From assembly GCA_009379915.1 (NCBI GenBank), contig WHSV01000036.1, positions 1 to 33,006 of the forward strand: DNA of 33,006 bases, given 5' to 3'. The notes beneath the pieces are model-generated. The model did not search any database. It saw nothing but the letters and a program-made list of their open reading frames with translations, and was not told the DNA's origin. The translations under genes were made by a program, and so were the position numbers. How positions within the stretch are numbered: position 1 is the first letter of the stretch; each line of letters opens with the position of its first letter. Positions 25,578 through 33,006 of this stretch are shown one piece after another. This DNA is from Actinomycetota bacterium (GTDB lineage: Bacteria > Actinomycetota > CADDZG01 > WHSQ01).

Positions 25578-25970
25578 ATGGGCGCGAGACTGCGCTACGG
25601 AAAGATCGTCGATCGCAAGCTGTTCTTCGATCAGGGAGGAAAGCTTCATCCCGGGCTCGACAACGTGATAGTCGTGCACGACGAACCAGAAGTGGCGGGC
25701 GCGTTCATGGTCTTTCGCGGCTGGTCCGACGATCACGGAAGCGTCACCGAGCAGTGGCGCATCGAAGGCCCAGGTGGACTCACCATCTACGAAAGCGTTC
25801 CGCGTGAGATCCACCTCCCGACGAGGTCGCACACCGAGCGACTCGAGGACGAGGTCTCGGACCTAAAGATCGAACAAGTGGAAGGCAACTATTCGTGCAT
25901 CTTCTCGCTCGATGAAGAGGAGGTTGGACGCGTGTCCTTCACTGTCCGATTGAGGCCGCTCGAGCGCTAG
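25578..25970 (+). CDS. Uncharacterised protein, 130 aa
   Basis: No family is recognised. The ATG follows AGAAGGGGG at good distance. The protein is soluble and looks beta-rich: KIVDRKLFFDQGGKL, NVIVVHDEPEVAGAFMVFRGW, SVTEQWRIEGPGGLTIYES, NYSCIFSLDEEEVGRVSFTVRLR. A possible jelly-roll or beta-sandwich is inferred from alternating hydrophobic residues. No signal peptide or membrane helix is present, and there is only one cysteine. It follows the reductase gene by 48 bases and is closed by a hairpin terminator. Confidence 0.72.
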   Translation: MGARLRYGKIVDRKLFFDQGGKLHPGLDNVIVVHDEPEVAGAFMVFRGWSDDHGSVTEQWRIEGPGGLTIYESVPREIHLPTRSHTERLEDEVSDLKIEQVEGNYSCIFSLDEEEVGRVSFTVRLRPLER

Positions 25971-25989
25971 ACGAATTGCCACCGCGGGT

Positions 25990-26013
25990 GCGCCGGTCCC
26001 GAAGGACCGGCGC
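25990..26013 (+). terminator. Hairpin terminator after the 130-aa gene
   Basis: GCGCCGGTCC-CGAA-GGACCGGCGC is a 10-bp perfect stem with a four-base loop, 20 bases after the stop codon. It is followed by TTCGCTCGT rather than a pure T-run, typical of terminators in high-GC genomes. Confidence 0.7.
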
Positions 26014-26635
26014 TTCGCTCGTAAATGGGGCGGGAGTCTCCGACGCTCGGGCAGGGCGTCGGATGGCTGCGGCGGCGAATGCGACTAGGACCCCCGCCCT
26101 TTCAGAAGTCTGTGTGTGTGTCCCCCTGGAGCCAATAGGTAGATCGCATCATTTTGCACTCGTTCACCTAACTAGTCTCGGAAACGCGCCCGTTTTGACG
26201 GCCACCGGCGCTGGAATTAGATCTGGATGAACAAGAAGCAGCATCGACGAGGGGAAATTGACCGGGTTATCATCTTCGGGAGGCCCGCTTAGGCTTGATC
26301 CGGGGTTATTCCGCACTTAGGGCTCCCACAGATCCCTCAGTTCAGAAAAACCCGGGCCTCTTCGTTCTCTGTACCGAAATGGTCGGATAGCGACCATGAC
26401 GGGAGAGAGAACCACGCAACCAGGCCGGTCCTTCGTGCCGACGGGAGCGCCAACCGACTTGGTCCCTTCGATGCCTTTGGTTTGGCTCTTGATTCTCCTT
26501 CGATGCCCGGTTTCGAGCAGGAGGCCCGCCCCCCGGAACCGCACTTCCGATCCTGGTGTGTGTAACCCCCCAGAGTCGGCCTGCGTCCAAGTCACCGAGC
26601 GGGCGAAAAGAGCCCCAAGAAAACGGAGGAAACAC
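26014..26635. other. 620-bp gene-poor leader with inverted repeats
   Basis: No convincing gene. The stretch is visibly less GC-rich than its surroundings and lies ahead of the 102-aa membrane protein. It holds an inverted repeat at 26379-26397 and two copies of CCTTCGATGCC at 26465-26475 and 26497-26507. A 21-codon frame from an ATG at 26227 (ending VIIFGRPA) has no good ribosome binding site. It could be a long structured 5' leader, a small RNA or the remains of a mobile element. I could match it to no riboswitch or tRNA that I know. Confidence 0.45.
26379..26397. repeat. 7-bp inverted repeat in the leader region
   Basis: ATGGTCG-GATAG-CGACCAT forms a 7-bp perfect stem with a five-base loop. 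It lies 239 bases before the membrane-protein start. It may be an operator or part of a structured RNA. Confidence 0.5.
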
Positions 26636-26944
26636 GTGTACGAGTTCGCAATCGTTCTGCTACTCGGTATCGGCACGTTCAAGCTGGTCGACATGGTTGG
26701 CGAGTACCTCAACTTGTCGAAGATCACGACGCTCTTCACGATCGTCGTCGGTGTGTTGGTTGCGTGGGCGCTCGACTTCTCCCTGTTTGCGCAGTGGGAC
26801 GTCGCGGTGCGCTCGGACTTCCTCGGCTACGTCGGCACCGGTCTCATGATCGCCGCCGCCGGTTACGCCGCTCCGAAGGTCTTCGAGCACGTCGCCGAGA
26901 TCATCGGACACCCACGTTCGGGCGACCACATCAAGGCTGCGTAG
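26636..26944 (+). CDS. Small membrane protein, three predicted helices (102 aa)
   Basis: The GTG at 26636 follows GGAGGA with five bases between, which decides the start over longer readings. Hydrophobic segments lie at about 3-20 (EFAIVLLLGIGTFKLVDM), 31-50 (TLFTIVVGVLVAWALDF) and 63-82 (FLGYVGTGLMIAAAGYAA). The C-terminus is short and soluble (GHPRSGDHIKAA). Similar short proteins beginning MYEFA are, to my memory, widespread but uncharacterised in Actinomycetota; size and layout would also allow a holin-like protein. It has a long leader and its own strong terminator, so it is probably a single-gene, well-expressed unit. Confidence 0.75.
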   Translation: MYEFAIVLLLGIGTFKLVDMVGEYLNLSKITTLFTIVVGVLVAWALDFSLFAQWDVAVRSDFLGYVGTGLMIAAAGYAAPKVFEHVAEIIGHPRSGDHIKAA

Positions 26945-26968
26945 CACCCCACCCCCCCTACGGGTGGA

Positions 26969-26996
26969 CAAGGGGGCCCCTCCCGGGGCCCCCTTG
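26969..26996 (+). terminator. Strong rho-independent terminator
   Basis: CAAGGGGGCCCC-TCCC-GGGGCCCCCTTG is a 12-bp perfect stem with a four-base loop, followed by TTTGTGTTGT. It lies 24 bases after the stop of the 102-aa membrane protein. Confidence 0.9.
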
Positions 26997-27097
26997 TTTG
27001 TGTTGTGGCTTCCTGAACGCGAGAGTGCCCCAGCGAGGGCCAGCTCGTGCGTTCAAATGCTCAATGCGGAGCGAGCTACGGCCGATACGACGAGGGC

Positions 27098-28393
27098 ATG
27101 CCAAAACTCAGCGAGACTCAAAGACTCGAGCAGGGGCTGACTCTTGTCCGTCTCTTTGGTGTTGTCTTCGCGGTGACGGCAATCGCCACCACCACCGATT
27201 GGCCGAGCACGGTAACCGAGCGACTCGCTTGGATCACCGTCGTCTTCTTCGCTCTGGGGAGCATGACCATCTGGGGCGCATCCGCCCGCCTTACGACCAA
27301 CATGGACCATTGGCGACTGGGCCTGATCGCATTCACCTTCGACGCCCTCATCATCTGCTCGATGGTATGGGTCTTCGCCTGGGAGACCCCGTACGTGACC
27401 TGGGCGCTGCTGATCCTCGTCCCACTCGAGGGGGCCATTCGCTACCGTCTTCCGGGAGCGCTCGCCGCAGGAGTCCTGGGCGCCGTTTTCTTCATCCCTC
27501 AGAGCCTGCATCGAGCCGAGCTCACCGGCGAGACCTTCGAGGTGACGACCTACGTCTTCGCCGTGGGACTCATGGGGCTCATGGCCGGAACCACCGGCGT
27601 CATGGCAGAGAACTGGAGAGTCCAGAAGGACGCATTCGAACGCCAGGCCCTCCAGCTCGCCGAGGCCGATCGGATCAAGGATCGCTTCCTCGCGATCACC
27701 TCGCACGAGTTCAGGGGTCCGCTGACGGCGATCATCATGGGCGTTGACACGGTCAGCAAGCGGCGGGACCGTCTGACCCCGGAACAGCTCGACAAGCTCC
27801 TCGAGATGGTCTCTGGGCAGGGGAACCAGCTAGCGCGCCTGGTGGACGACCTCCTCATTACCTCGCAACTCCAGAACCATCAGCTCAACCTGCAGCCGGA
27901 ATGGTGCGATCTGGAGGTCACCATCGACAGGGCCCTCGATGCTGCGGCGCCAAAGCGCAGGGCCCACCAGCTCGAGGTCTTCGTCGAGCCGATGAGCTGT
28001 GTACTCGACGAGGCCCGCATCGGGCAGGTTGTGCGAAACCTGCTGGAGAACGCCTACAAGTACACCCCCGACCACTCCCGCGTGGCGGTAACGGCCAAGG
28101 CCGAGAAGGAGGGCATCGTCCTTCGGATCGCAGACGAGGGCCCCGGACTCCCCGAGGACCGCAGGGGGGAGCTCTTCGAGGCCTTCAGCCGGGTCCACGA
28201 GACCTCGATCGGCAAGGACGGAGTCGGGCTCGGCCTCTACGTGGTCAGCCAGCTCGTCAACGCGATGGAGGGCCGCATCGATCTCAAGTCGTCTCGGAAC
28301 GGGGCGACTTTCTCGATTCATCTGCCCTGCGAGATGCGCCCGAGAGAAGCCGCCTCGCTGGGACTCGTAGCGGCCGAGGAAGCGTCCGGCTAA
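27098..28393 (+). CDS. Membrane sensor histidine kinase, orphan
   Basis: A 431-aa kinase. About five to six hydrophobic segments fill residues 15-170 with little extracytoplasmic loop, so the stimulus may be sensed in or near the membrane. The HisKA H-box is FLAITSHEFRGPLTAI with phospho-acceptor His203. The HATPase domain shows the N-box RNLLENAYK (313-321), G1 ADEGPGLP (345-352), the F-box LFEAFSR and G2 GVGLGLYVV (375-383). No response regulator lies next to it, so its partner must be elsewhere. I chose the ATG at 27098 (MPKLSE); a GTG at 27047 would add 17 poor residues. It is followed by two 48-bp direct repeats. Confidence 0.9.
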   Translation: MPKLSETQRLEQGLTLVRLFGVVFAVTAIATTTDWPSTVTERLAWITVVFFALGSMTIWGASARLTTNMDHWRLGLIAFTFDALIICSMVWVFAWETPYVTWALLILVPLEGAIRYRLPGALAAGVLGAVFFIPQSLHRAELTGETFEVTTYVFAVGLMGLMAGTTGVMAENWRVQKDAFERQALQLAEADRIKDRFLAITSHEFRGPLTAIIMGVDTVSKRRDRLTPEQLDKLLEMVSGQGNQLARLVDDLLITSQLQNHQLNLQPEWCDLEVTIDRALDAAAPKRRAHQLEVFVEPMSCVLDEARIGQVVRNLLENAYKYTPDHSRVAVTAKAEKEGIVLRIADEGPGLPEDRRGELFEAFSRVHETSIGKDGVGLGLYVVSQLVNAMEGRIDLKSSRNGATFSIHLPCEMRPREAASLGLVAAEEASG

Positions 28394-28396
28394 GTA

Positions 28397-28444
28397 TTTT
28401 CTTTGTGCCGTAGTGCCCGTTTGGCGGGAGCTCCCGCGCTCAGA
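28397..28444. repeat. 48-bp direct repeat, copy 1
   Basis: Starts TTTTCTTTGTGCCG and ends CTCAGA, with a 14-bp perfect palindrome GCGGGAGCTCCCGC inside. It is identical to copy 2, 61 bases further on. It lies directly after the histidine-kinase stop, and its hairpin could help end transcription, though no T-run follows. Confidence 0.93.
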
Positions 28445-28457
28445 TTCCGGGGGCCGG

Positions 28458-28505
28458 TTTTCTTTGTGCCGTAGTGCCCGTTTGGCGGGAGCTCCCGCGC
28501 TCAGA
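28458..28505. repeat. 48-bp direct repeat, copy 2
   Basis: Identical in all 48 positions to the copy at 28397-28444, including the GCGGGAGCTCCCGC palindrome. It ends 58 bases before the RecB-like nuclease gene. Two copies with a 13-bp spacer suggest a recent duplication or a mobile palindromic element. Confidence 0.93.
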
Positions 28506-28563
28506 ATCGAGAACCCGGGTGAAAATCCAGGGACGGGTGGTAGCTCGCCCGTATGGTCGAGCT

Positions 28564-29376
28564 ATGGAACGAACGCTGCTCAATTTGTCGCCGTCGAGCG
28601 CCAGCGACTTCAAGAGCTGCCCACTCAAGTTCAAATTCCGCTCCATCGACCGCCTCCCCGAGCCGACCTCGACCGCCGCGGCGCGCGGCTCTCTCGTCCA
28701 CGCGGTGCTCGAGCGCCTCTTCGCGGAGGCTCCCGAGGCTCGCACGCCGGGGCGGGCAGACGACCTCCTCGTCGCGCTGTGGAACGAGGTGCGCAACGAG
28801 CCCGAGGTGCGTCCGTCGGATCTGGTCGAGGACGACGAGCAGGCGTGGCTCGCCGAGAGCAAGACGCTCCTCGGCAACTATTTCAAAATCGAGGACCCGA
28901 GTGCACTCACGGCCAGCCGGCTCGAGTGGTGGGTCGAGTACGAGCTCGCCGACCTGTATCTGAGGGGCGTCGTCGACCGAGTCGAGGAGCACCCCGATGG
29001 GTCCTGGGTGCTGACCGACTACAAGACCGGCAGGGTTCCGGCCGAGATGCGCGAGACCAATGCGTTCTTCGGGCTGAGGTTCTACGCCCTCGTGTGCTGG
29101 CGCGCCTTCGGAGTCATGCCCAAGGCCATCAGGCTCGTCTACCTCACCGACCCCTCGGTTCTCACGCTCACCCCTCACGAGCGCATGCTCACCGCCTTCG
29201 AGAAGCAGATGCTCGCCCTCGGCAAGGCGATCCGCAGGGCGAACGAGCGCGACGACTGGCGACCAAGCCCGTCTCCGTTGTGCATGTACTGCTCGTTCCA
29301 GGATCTCTGCCCGGCGTGGTCGGCGCCCGCAGCACCCCCCGAGGCGGGCGCCGGCTGCGGCCCGCCCCAGGAGTAA
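28564..29376 (+). CDS. Stand-alone RecB-family (PD-(D/E)XK) nuclease with iron-sulfur-type cysteines
   Basis: A 270-aa protein formed almost wholly by the nuclease domain otherwise found at the end of AddB/AdnA and in Cas4. Motifs are LSPSSASDFKSCPLKF (Cys19), RGSLVHAVLERLF (His46), GVVDRVEE (Asp138) and LTDYKTGR (Asp152, Lys154). Near the end lie Cys240, Cys243 and Cys249 (CMYCSFQDLC). Cys19 plus these three is the 4Fe-4S arrangement. No Cas genes or CRISPR array are present, so a Cas4 role is unlikely; actinobacteria keep such a lone exonuclease (Rv2119-like) of unknown role. The ATG at 28564 lacks a strong ribosome binding site. The two 48-bp repeats lie just upstream. Confidence 0.85.
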   Translation: MERTLLNLSPSSASDFKSCPLKFKFRSIDRLPEPTSTAAARGSLVHAVLERLFAEAPEARTPGRADDLLVALWNEVRNEPEVRPSDLVEDDEQAWLAESKTLLGNYFKIEDPSALTASRLEWWVEYELADLYLRGVVDRVEEHPDGSWVLTDYKTGRVPAEMRETNAFFGLRFYALVCWRAFGVMPKAIRLVYLTDPSVLTLTPHERMLTAFEKQMLALGKAIRRANERDDWRPSPSPLCMYCSFQDLCPAWSAPAAPPEAGAGCGPPQE

Positions 29377-29426
29377 AGCAAAACGCATGTGCGTTCGTGG
29401 GGCAGGCCGCTAGGACGAACGCAAAA

Positions 29427-29448
29427 GGCCGCCCCCTGGGGGGCGGCC
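29427..29448 (-). terminator. Terminator of the DUF5679 gene
   Basis: GGCCGCCCCC-TG-GGGGGCGGCC is a 10-bp perfect stem; read on the minus strand it is followed by TTTTGC. It lies 15 bases beyond the DUF5679 stop and 50 bases after the convergent nuclease gene, so it may serve both. Confidence 0.82.
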
Positions 29449-29463
29449 ACCTCGAGTGCGGTG

Positions 29464-29628
29464 CTATTGAGCTTTTGCGCTTTTGGGAAGCATGCGGGTC
29501 ATCTTCGTCCCGCAGACGGGGCACTGGCCCTGCGCCGCCTTCGAGCCATTGGCGAGCTCTTTGACCTCGCCCTCGAAGTCACGCTTCTCACGGCACTTCA
29601 CGCAGTAGCCGTTGTAGGTCTCCGCCAT
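29464..29628 (-). CDS. DUF5679 zinc-ribbon protein (54 aa)
   Basis: A tiny protein beginning [20 protein letters not shown], the characteristic start of the actinobacterial DUF5679 family. It has two zinc knuckles, Cys9-Cys12 and Cys36-Cys39 (QCPVCGT). The ATG at 29628 follows AGGAGAG on the minus strand, which settles the start against a 20-residue longer reading. Function is unknown; the four-cysteine ribbon suggests nucleic-acid or protein binding. It is a single-gene unit with its own terminator. Confidence 0.88.
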   Translation of the reverse strand: MAETYNGYCVKCREKRDFEGEVKELANGSKAAQGQCPVCGTKMTRMLPKSAKAQ

Positions 29629-29801
29629 CTGCTCTCTCCTCTCTGGGACACCGTTGTCTTGTCCGGCTGTGCCTACCCATCGTGCCACTTATCGACGCCT
29701 GGAGTCCGGAATTCCAACTACCCAGAGTAGTCACAGGGCCGTCCAAAGGCCCGATTCAAGGGATCTGGTAACTCTGTGTATTCGGAGCCCGGCGTGGGGC
29801 C

Positions 29802-29850
29802 GAGGGGCCAGGGGGCGCGGCGCCCCGGCGAGGGGCGGGCGGGGCCCCTC
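29802..29850 (+). terminator. Hairpin in the hutU leader (possible attenuator)
   Basis: GAGGGGCC (29802-29809) pairs with GGCCCCTC (29843-29850) around a very GC-rich centre that can itself fold. GTTTCTTGCCTTTCC follows. It lies 85 bases before the hutU start, so it may end read-through transcripts or attenuate hutU. No ligand-binding fold is recognised. Confidence 0.5.
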
Positions 29851-29935
29851 GTTTCTTGCCTTTCCTTGCCCCGCAGGCGTCGATGCTGTGAAGATGACGC
29901 CGTACTCGCTCTCGACGGCGAACGGACACCAACAC

Positions 29936-31609
29936 ATGAGAACCGTAAGAGCGCCGCGGGGCGCCGAGATCAGTTGCAGGGCGTGGCCGCAGGAGGCGGC
30001 TCTGCGCATGCTGATGAACAACCTCGACCCCGAGGTCGCCGAGCGCCCCGACGACCTCGTCGTCTACGGGGGGACCGGACGCGCGGCGCGCTCCTGGGAG
30101 GCGTTCGACGCACTGGTCGCATCTCTCAGGGAGCTCGGCGGAGACGAGACCCTCCTCGTGCAGTCGGGCAAACCGGTCGGGATCTTCAAGACCCACGCTC
30201 GCGCTCCCAGAGTGCTGATCAGCAACGCGATGCTCGTCCCGCAGTGGGCCACTTGGGACGAGTTCAACCGTCTCGAGGCCGCGGGGCTCACGATGTACGG
30301 CCAGATGACCGCGGGCTCGTGGATCTACATCGGGACCCAGGGGATTCTCCAGGGCACCTACGAAACGCTCGCCGAGTTGGCGAGCCGTCACTTCGGTGGA
30401 AGCCTCGTCGGGCGGATCGTGCTCACGGCGGGGCTGGGGGGCATGGGCGGTGCGCAGCCGCTGGCCGTGACCATGAACGAGGGCGTCGCCCTGTGTGTCG
30501 AGGTCGACCCCGGCCGCATACGCAGGCGCCTCGACACGCGCTACCTCGACCGCGCGACCGAGGACATAGACGAGGCGGTGGCGTGGGCCGATGAGGCCCG
30601 CCGGGCGCGGCGCGCGGAATCGATCGGCCTGCTCGGCAACGCGGCGGATGTGCTCCCGCAACTGCTGGAGCGAGCTTTCGAACCCGACGTCGTCACCGAC
30701 CAGACCTCCGCGCACGACATGCTCGGCGGCTACGTTCCCGCAGGGATGCCACTCGAAGAGGCCGTGACTCTCCGAACCGACGATCCGCAGGGCTACACCA
30801 AGCGCTCCTACGAGTCCGTGGCCCACCATGTCGAGGCCTGGCTCGCGTTCCAGCGGGCCGGGGCGGTTTGTTTCGAGTACGGCAACGCCATACGGGCGCG
30901 CGCGCAGGAGGCCGGGGTGAGGGACGCCTTCGACATCGGAGGCTTCGTCGAGGAGTACATCCGTCCGCTGTTCTGCGAGGGCAAGGGGCCGTTCCGATGG
31001 GCCGCGCTGTCGGGCGATCCCGCCGATATCGCCGCGACCGACGATGCGATGCTCGAGCTTTTCCCCGACGACGAGCGACTGCAGCGCTGGATCAGGTTGG
31101 CGTCGGAGCGGGTCGCGTTTCAGGGGCTGCCCGCGCGCATCTGCTGGCTCGGGTACGGCGAACGTGATCTGGCAGGAGCCGTGTTCAACGACCTCGTCGC
31201 GGACGGACGCGTGTCGGCCCCCATCGTCATCGGCAGAGACCACCTCGACGCGGGCTCGGTCGCGTCCCCCTACAGGGAGACCGAGGGCATGCTCGACGGT
31301 TCGGATGCCATCGCCGACTGGCCGATACTCAACGCGCTACTCAACACCGCCGCCGGCGCGCACTGGGTGAGCGTGCATCACGGCGGAGGCGTCGGGATCG
31401 GGCTCTCGATCCACGCCGGGATGGTGGTCGTCGCGGACGGGACGCGCGACGCGGCGGAACGACTCGAGACGGTGCTGACCACCGACCCCGGGACGGGCGT
31501 CATGCGCCACGTCGACGCGGGCTACTCGAGGGCCGCGGAGGTGGCGTCTGAGCGAGGAGTGCACGTACCCATGGAGACCAACCTCAGGGACGGCCCCACT
31601 TCCGGGTGA
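29936..31609 (+). CDS. hutU: Urocanate hydratase
   Basis: A 557-aa cytoplasmic enzyme that adds water to urocanate to give imidazolone propionate, the second step of histidine breakdown, with NAD+ tightly bound. It matches the family from end to end: [78 protein letters not shown] (166-175), [32 protein letters not shown] and SVHHGGGVG. The ATG at 29936 aligns with the usual N-terminus; an ATG at 29894 or the frame opening at 29654 would add unrelated residues. Ribosome binding is weak at either. Its end overlaps the convergent amidohydrolase gene by 26 bases. hutH, hutI and hutG are not in the window. Confidence 0.96.
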   Translation: MRTVRAPRGAEISCRAWPQEAALRMLMNNLDPEVAERPDDLVVYGGTGRAARSWEAFDALVASLRELGGDETLLVQSGKPVGIFKTHARAPRVLISNAMLVPQWATWDEFNRLEAAGLTMYGQMTAGSWIYIGTQGILQGTYETLAELASRHFGGSLVGRIVLTAGLGGMGGAQPLAVTMNEGVALCVEVDPGRIRRRLDTRYLDRATEDIDEAVAWADEARRARRAESIGLLGNAADVLPQLLERAFEPDVVTDQTSAHDMLGGYVPAGMPLEEAVTLRTDDPQGYTKRSYESVAHHVEAWLAFQRAGAVCFEYGNAIRARAQEAGVRDAFDIGGFVEEYIRPLFCEGKGPFRWAALSGDPADIAATDDAMLELFPDDERLQRWIRLASERVAFQGLPARICWLGYGERDLAGAVFNDLVADGRVSAPIVIGRDHLDAGSVASPYRETEGMLDGSDAIADWPILNALLNTAAGAHWVSVHHGGGVGIGLSIHAGMVVVADGTRDAAERLETVLTTDPGTGVMRHVDAGYSRAAEVASERGVHVPMETNLRDGPTSG

Positions 31610-32900
31610 CCTCGGCCACTCGGGCTCGGATCTCGGCGGGGTCCATGCGCGTCAGGCGTCCTCGCTCGACCAATGTCTCGCCGCCCACCATCACGCGCTC
31701 GATCGCCGTGGGTTGCATCGAGTTCACCATCTGGTGTTCGAGTGTCGCAAGCGGATGCAGCGACAGGTCGTCGAGGTCCAGGGCGACGAGATCCGCGCGG
31801 TTGCCGGGACGAACGTTTCCTGCGTTCACGCCGAGCAGGTCGGCTCCGCCGGTCGTACCGAGAGCGAAGGCCGTTCGAGCATCTAGTGCGCCGCCGTCGC
31901 GCAAGCGCGCCTTGGCCATCAGCGACGCCATGCGCATCTCGTCGAACACGCTCTGGCGGCTGTTGGCGCAGCCCCCGTCGGGTCCCAGACCTACTCTGAG
32001 TCCCCGGCTGAGCATCTCGGGAAGACGCGCCACACCGTCGCCGAGGAACGCGTTCGCTCCCGGACAGTGAACCACCCCGGTACCCGCTTCGGCGAGCATG
32101 TCGAGCTCCTCGTCGTCGACCCACACGGTGTGGATGGTTACGAGGTTGGCTCGCAGCAGACCCTCCCGCTCGAGCAGCCTGACGGGCGTCGTTCCGTAGC
32201 GGGCGACGACCTGATCACGCTCGTACGCTGCCTCGGCGAGATGAAGATGGCACGGCACGCCAAGACGGGCGGCGACGTCGAGCGCGAGCGCGATGGTTTC
32301 CGGCGTCGCGGCGTGCAGCGAATGAGGAGCGGGCTGGACGGAAACGTTGGGGTCTCCCTCGTGCGCTTTGGCGAGCTCGAGAGTCCGCTCGGCGGCGTCC
32401 TCGGGGCTCTCCCTGAAACGGGCGGGTGCGCCCGTCGGCGCGTCTCGATCGTAGAAGGTACGCGCGAACACGAGGCGGATGCCGAGCTCGCGCGCGGCGC
32501 GAATCACCTGCTCGGCGTTCTCGTTTCCTTCGTCGTGCAGGTAGAAAAAGTCGACGGTCGTCGTTACTCCCGCTAGAAGAGCCTCGGCGAATGCAAACAG
32601 TGCGCCCGCGTAGATCGCATCGCCGTCGAGCCGCTCGGAGAAGGGATAGAGGACGTCGTCACGCCACGACTCGAAAGCCCTGTCATCCGCGAAGCCCTTG
32701 AACAGGTTCTGGAACGCATGACCGTGGGCGTTGACGGTTCCGGGAAGGAGCGCCACGCGGCCCCAGTTGTCGACGTTCGCACCGGCGCTCAGGTCCGCCG
32801 CGTCGATCACGCTTTCGACCGAGCGGCCATCCAAGACGACGGCTTCGCCGGACTCGAAGTGGCCGTCGACGTAGATGAGCTCGGGGCGAATCGCATCCAT
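31584..32900 (-). CDS. Amidohydrolase, HutF/AtzA type (probable formimidoylglutamate deiminase)
   Basis: A 438-aa TIM-barrel metal-dependent deaminase. Metal ligands are visible: His59 and His61 (NAHGHAFQ), His220 (CHLHLAE), His257 (VTIHTVW) and Asp308 (GLGPDGG). NAHGHAFQ is close to the NLHSHAFQ of HutF, and hutU lies next door, so release of ammonia from formimidoylglutamate is the favoured role. The C-terminal half (FEEMRMA-like [15 protein letters not shown] and [15 protein letters not shown]) also resembles AtzA/MtaD/SsnA deaminases, which act on purine-like rings, so the substrate is not certain. The ATG at 32900 lies within a few bases of a group II intron end, so any native promoter and ribosome binding site have been displaced by the intron. 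The coding frame itself appears full length. Confidence 0.78.
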   Translation of the reverse strand: MDAIRPELIYVDGHFESGEAVVLDGRSVESVIDAADLSAGANVDNWGRVALLPGTVNAHGHAFQNLFKGFADDRAFESWRDDVLYPFSERLDGDAIYAGALFAFAEALLAGVTTTVDFFYLHDEGNENAEQVIRAARELGIRLVFARTFYDRDAPTGAPARFRESPEDAAERTLELAKAHEGDPNVSVQPAPHSLHAATPETIALALDVAARLGVPCHLHLAEAAYERDQVVARYGTTPVRLLEREGLLRANLVTIHTVWVDDEELDMLAEAGTGVVHCPGANAFLGDGVARLPEMLSRGLRVGLGPDGGCANSRQSVFDEMRMASLMAKARLRDGGALDARTAFALGTTGGADLLGVNAGNVRPGNRADLVALDLDDLSLHPLATLEHQMVNSMQPTAIERVMVGGETLVERGRLTRMDPAEIRARVAEVTRKWGRP

Positions 32901-33006
32901 TGGTAGTCAGGGGCGCAGTTCCCGCAACGCGGGCCTGTTTCCCCATCCCCCTTTCAAACCGTGCGTGCGGTTTTCCCGCACACGGCTTCCCGATGGTCTT
33001 CGAAAC
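32901..33006 (-). mobile_element. Group II intron 3' end (domains V and VI), cut by the window edge
   Basis: On the minus strand, 32988-32956 folds as domain V. AAGCCGUG pairs with CACGGUUU (8 bp, including the AGC catalytic triad), then a two-base CG bulge, then UGCGG/CCGCA (5 bp) and a GAAAA loop. This is the 33-34-nt architecture of the group II catalytic hairpin. The following bases (about 32955-32903) form a domain VI-like hairpin: GGGG/CCCC with CAG/CUG and CCCGC/GCGGG inside, and an end near CUGACUAC. The 3' splice boundary is about 32903, uncertain by a few bases. The rest of the intron, and any reverse transcriptase, would lie to the right of the window. Confidence 0.82.

Noticed and set aside
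25976-26230. Open frame of 84 codons after the terminator
   Set aside because: It starts inside the terminator hairpin, has no ribosome binding site and shows no protein-like pattern.
26396-26635. N-terminal extension of the 102-aa membrane protein from an ATG at 26396
   Set aside because: The GTG at 26636 has a strong GGAGGA site; the extension is Pro/Arg/Ser-rich and unlike a membrane-protein start.
29654-29935. Longer N-terminus for hutU from the frame opening at 29654
   Set aside because: It runs through the GC-rich leader hairpin and adds residues absent from urocanate hydratases, whose start aligns at 29936.

Overview
The window is 33 kb of high-GC DNA from an actinomycete-like bacterium (phylum Actinomycetota; class not resolved). 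Supporting this are an AdnA/AdnB-type helicase-nuclease pair, adjacent lhr and nei2 genes, a MhuD-like haem monooxygenase starting VVINAIEVP, a DUF5679 zinc ribbon, a DUF6458 membrane protein, an actinobacterial-type urocanate hydratase and many GTG/TTG starts. These assignments rest on remembered family features; no database search was run.

Region 1 (6-14802, minus strand) is one very compact block read right to left: adnA, adnB, a ferric-reductase-like flavoprotein, nhaA, lhr and nei2, with a CBS-domain gene at the far end. Four of the five junctions between the six main genes overlap by 3-11 bases, and the fifth is a gap of about 12 bases. The block joins double-strand-break end processing, an Lhr helicase, an oxidised-base glycosylase, a membrane electron-transfer enzyme and a Na+/H+ antiporter.

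Region 2 (14.8-21.1 kb) is accessory and largely decayed. An intergenic zone carries a perfect palindrome and a textbook CRP-type site (TGTGA-N6-TCACA) placed for a class II promoter. It is followed by an RTX-repeat gene broken by three frameshifts. Two intact genes follow: a small helical protein ending in a beta-clamp-like QLTLF motif, and a PBP4-type D-Ala-D-Ala carboxypeptidase. On the minus strand lie an RHS-repeat gene with two in-frame TAG codons and about five frameshifts, whose frame begins with a type IV prepilin-like segment, and behind it a frameshifted gene in the position of an immunity gene.

Region 3 (21.1-26.0 kb) has ordinary small operons: DUF6458; a GTG-coupled pair of MhuD-like monooxygenase and CrtI/PYROXD2-like oxidoreductase; a 54-residue zinc ribbon; a histidine phosphatase with a tandem repeat upstream of its start; a saccharopine-dehydrogenase-like reductase and an uncharacterised 130-residue protein.

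Region 4 (26.0-29.6 kb) has a gene-poor leader of about 620 bases with inverted repeats, a 102-residue membrane protein with a strong terminator, an orphan sensor histidine kinase, two identical 48-bp direct repeats, a stand-alone RecB-family nuclease with four iron-sulfur-type cysteines, and DUF5679.

Region 5 (29.6-33.0 kb) holds histidine-degradation genes: hutU (plus) and a HutF/AtzA-type amidohydrolase (minus), whose 3' ends overlap. At the right edge the last bases on the minus strand fold as group II intron domains V and VI, and the intron's 3' end lies almost against the amidohydrolase start codon.
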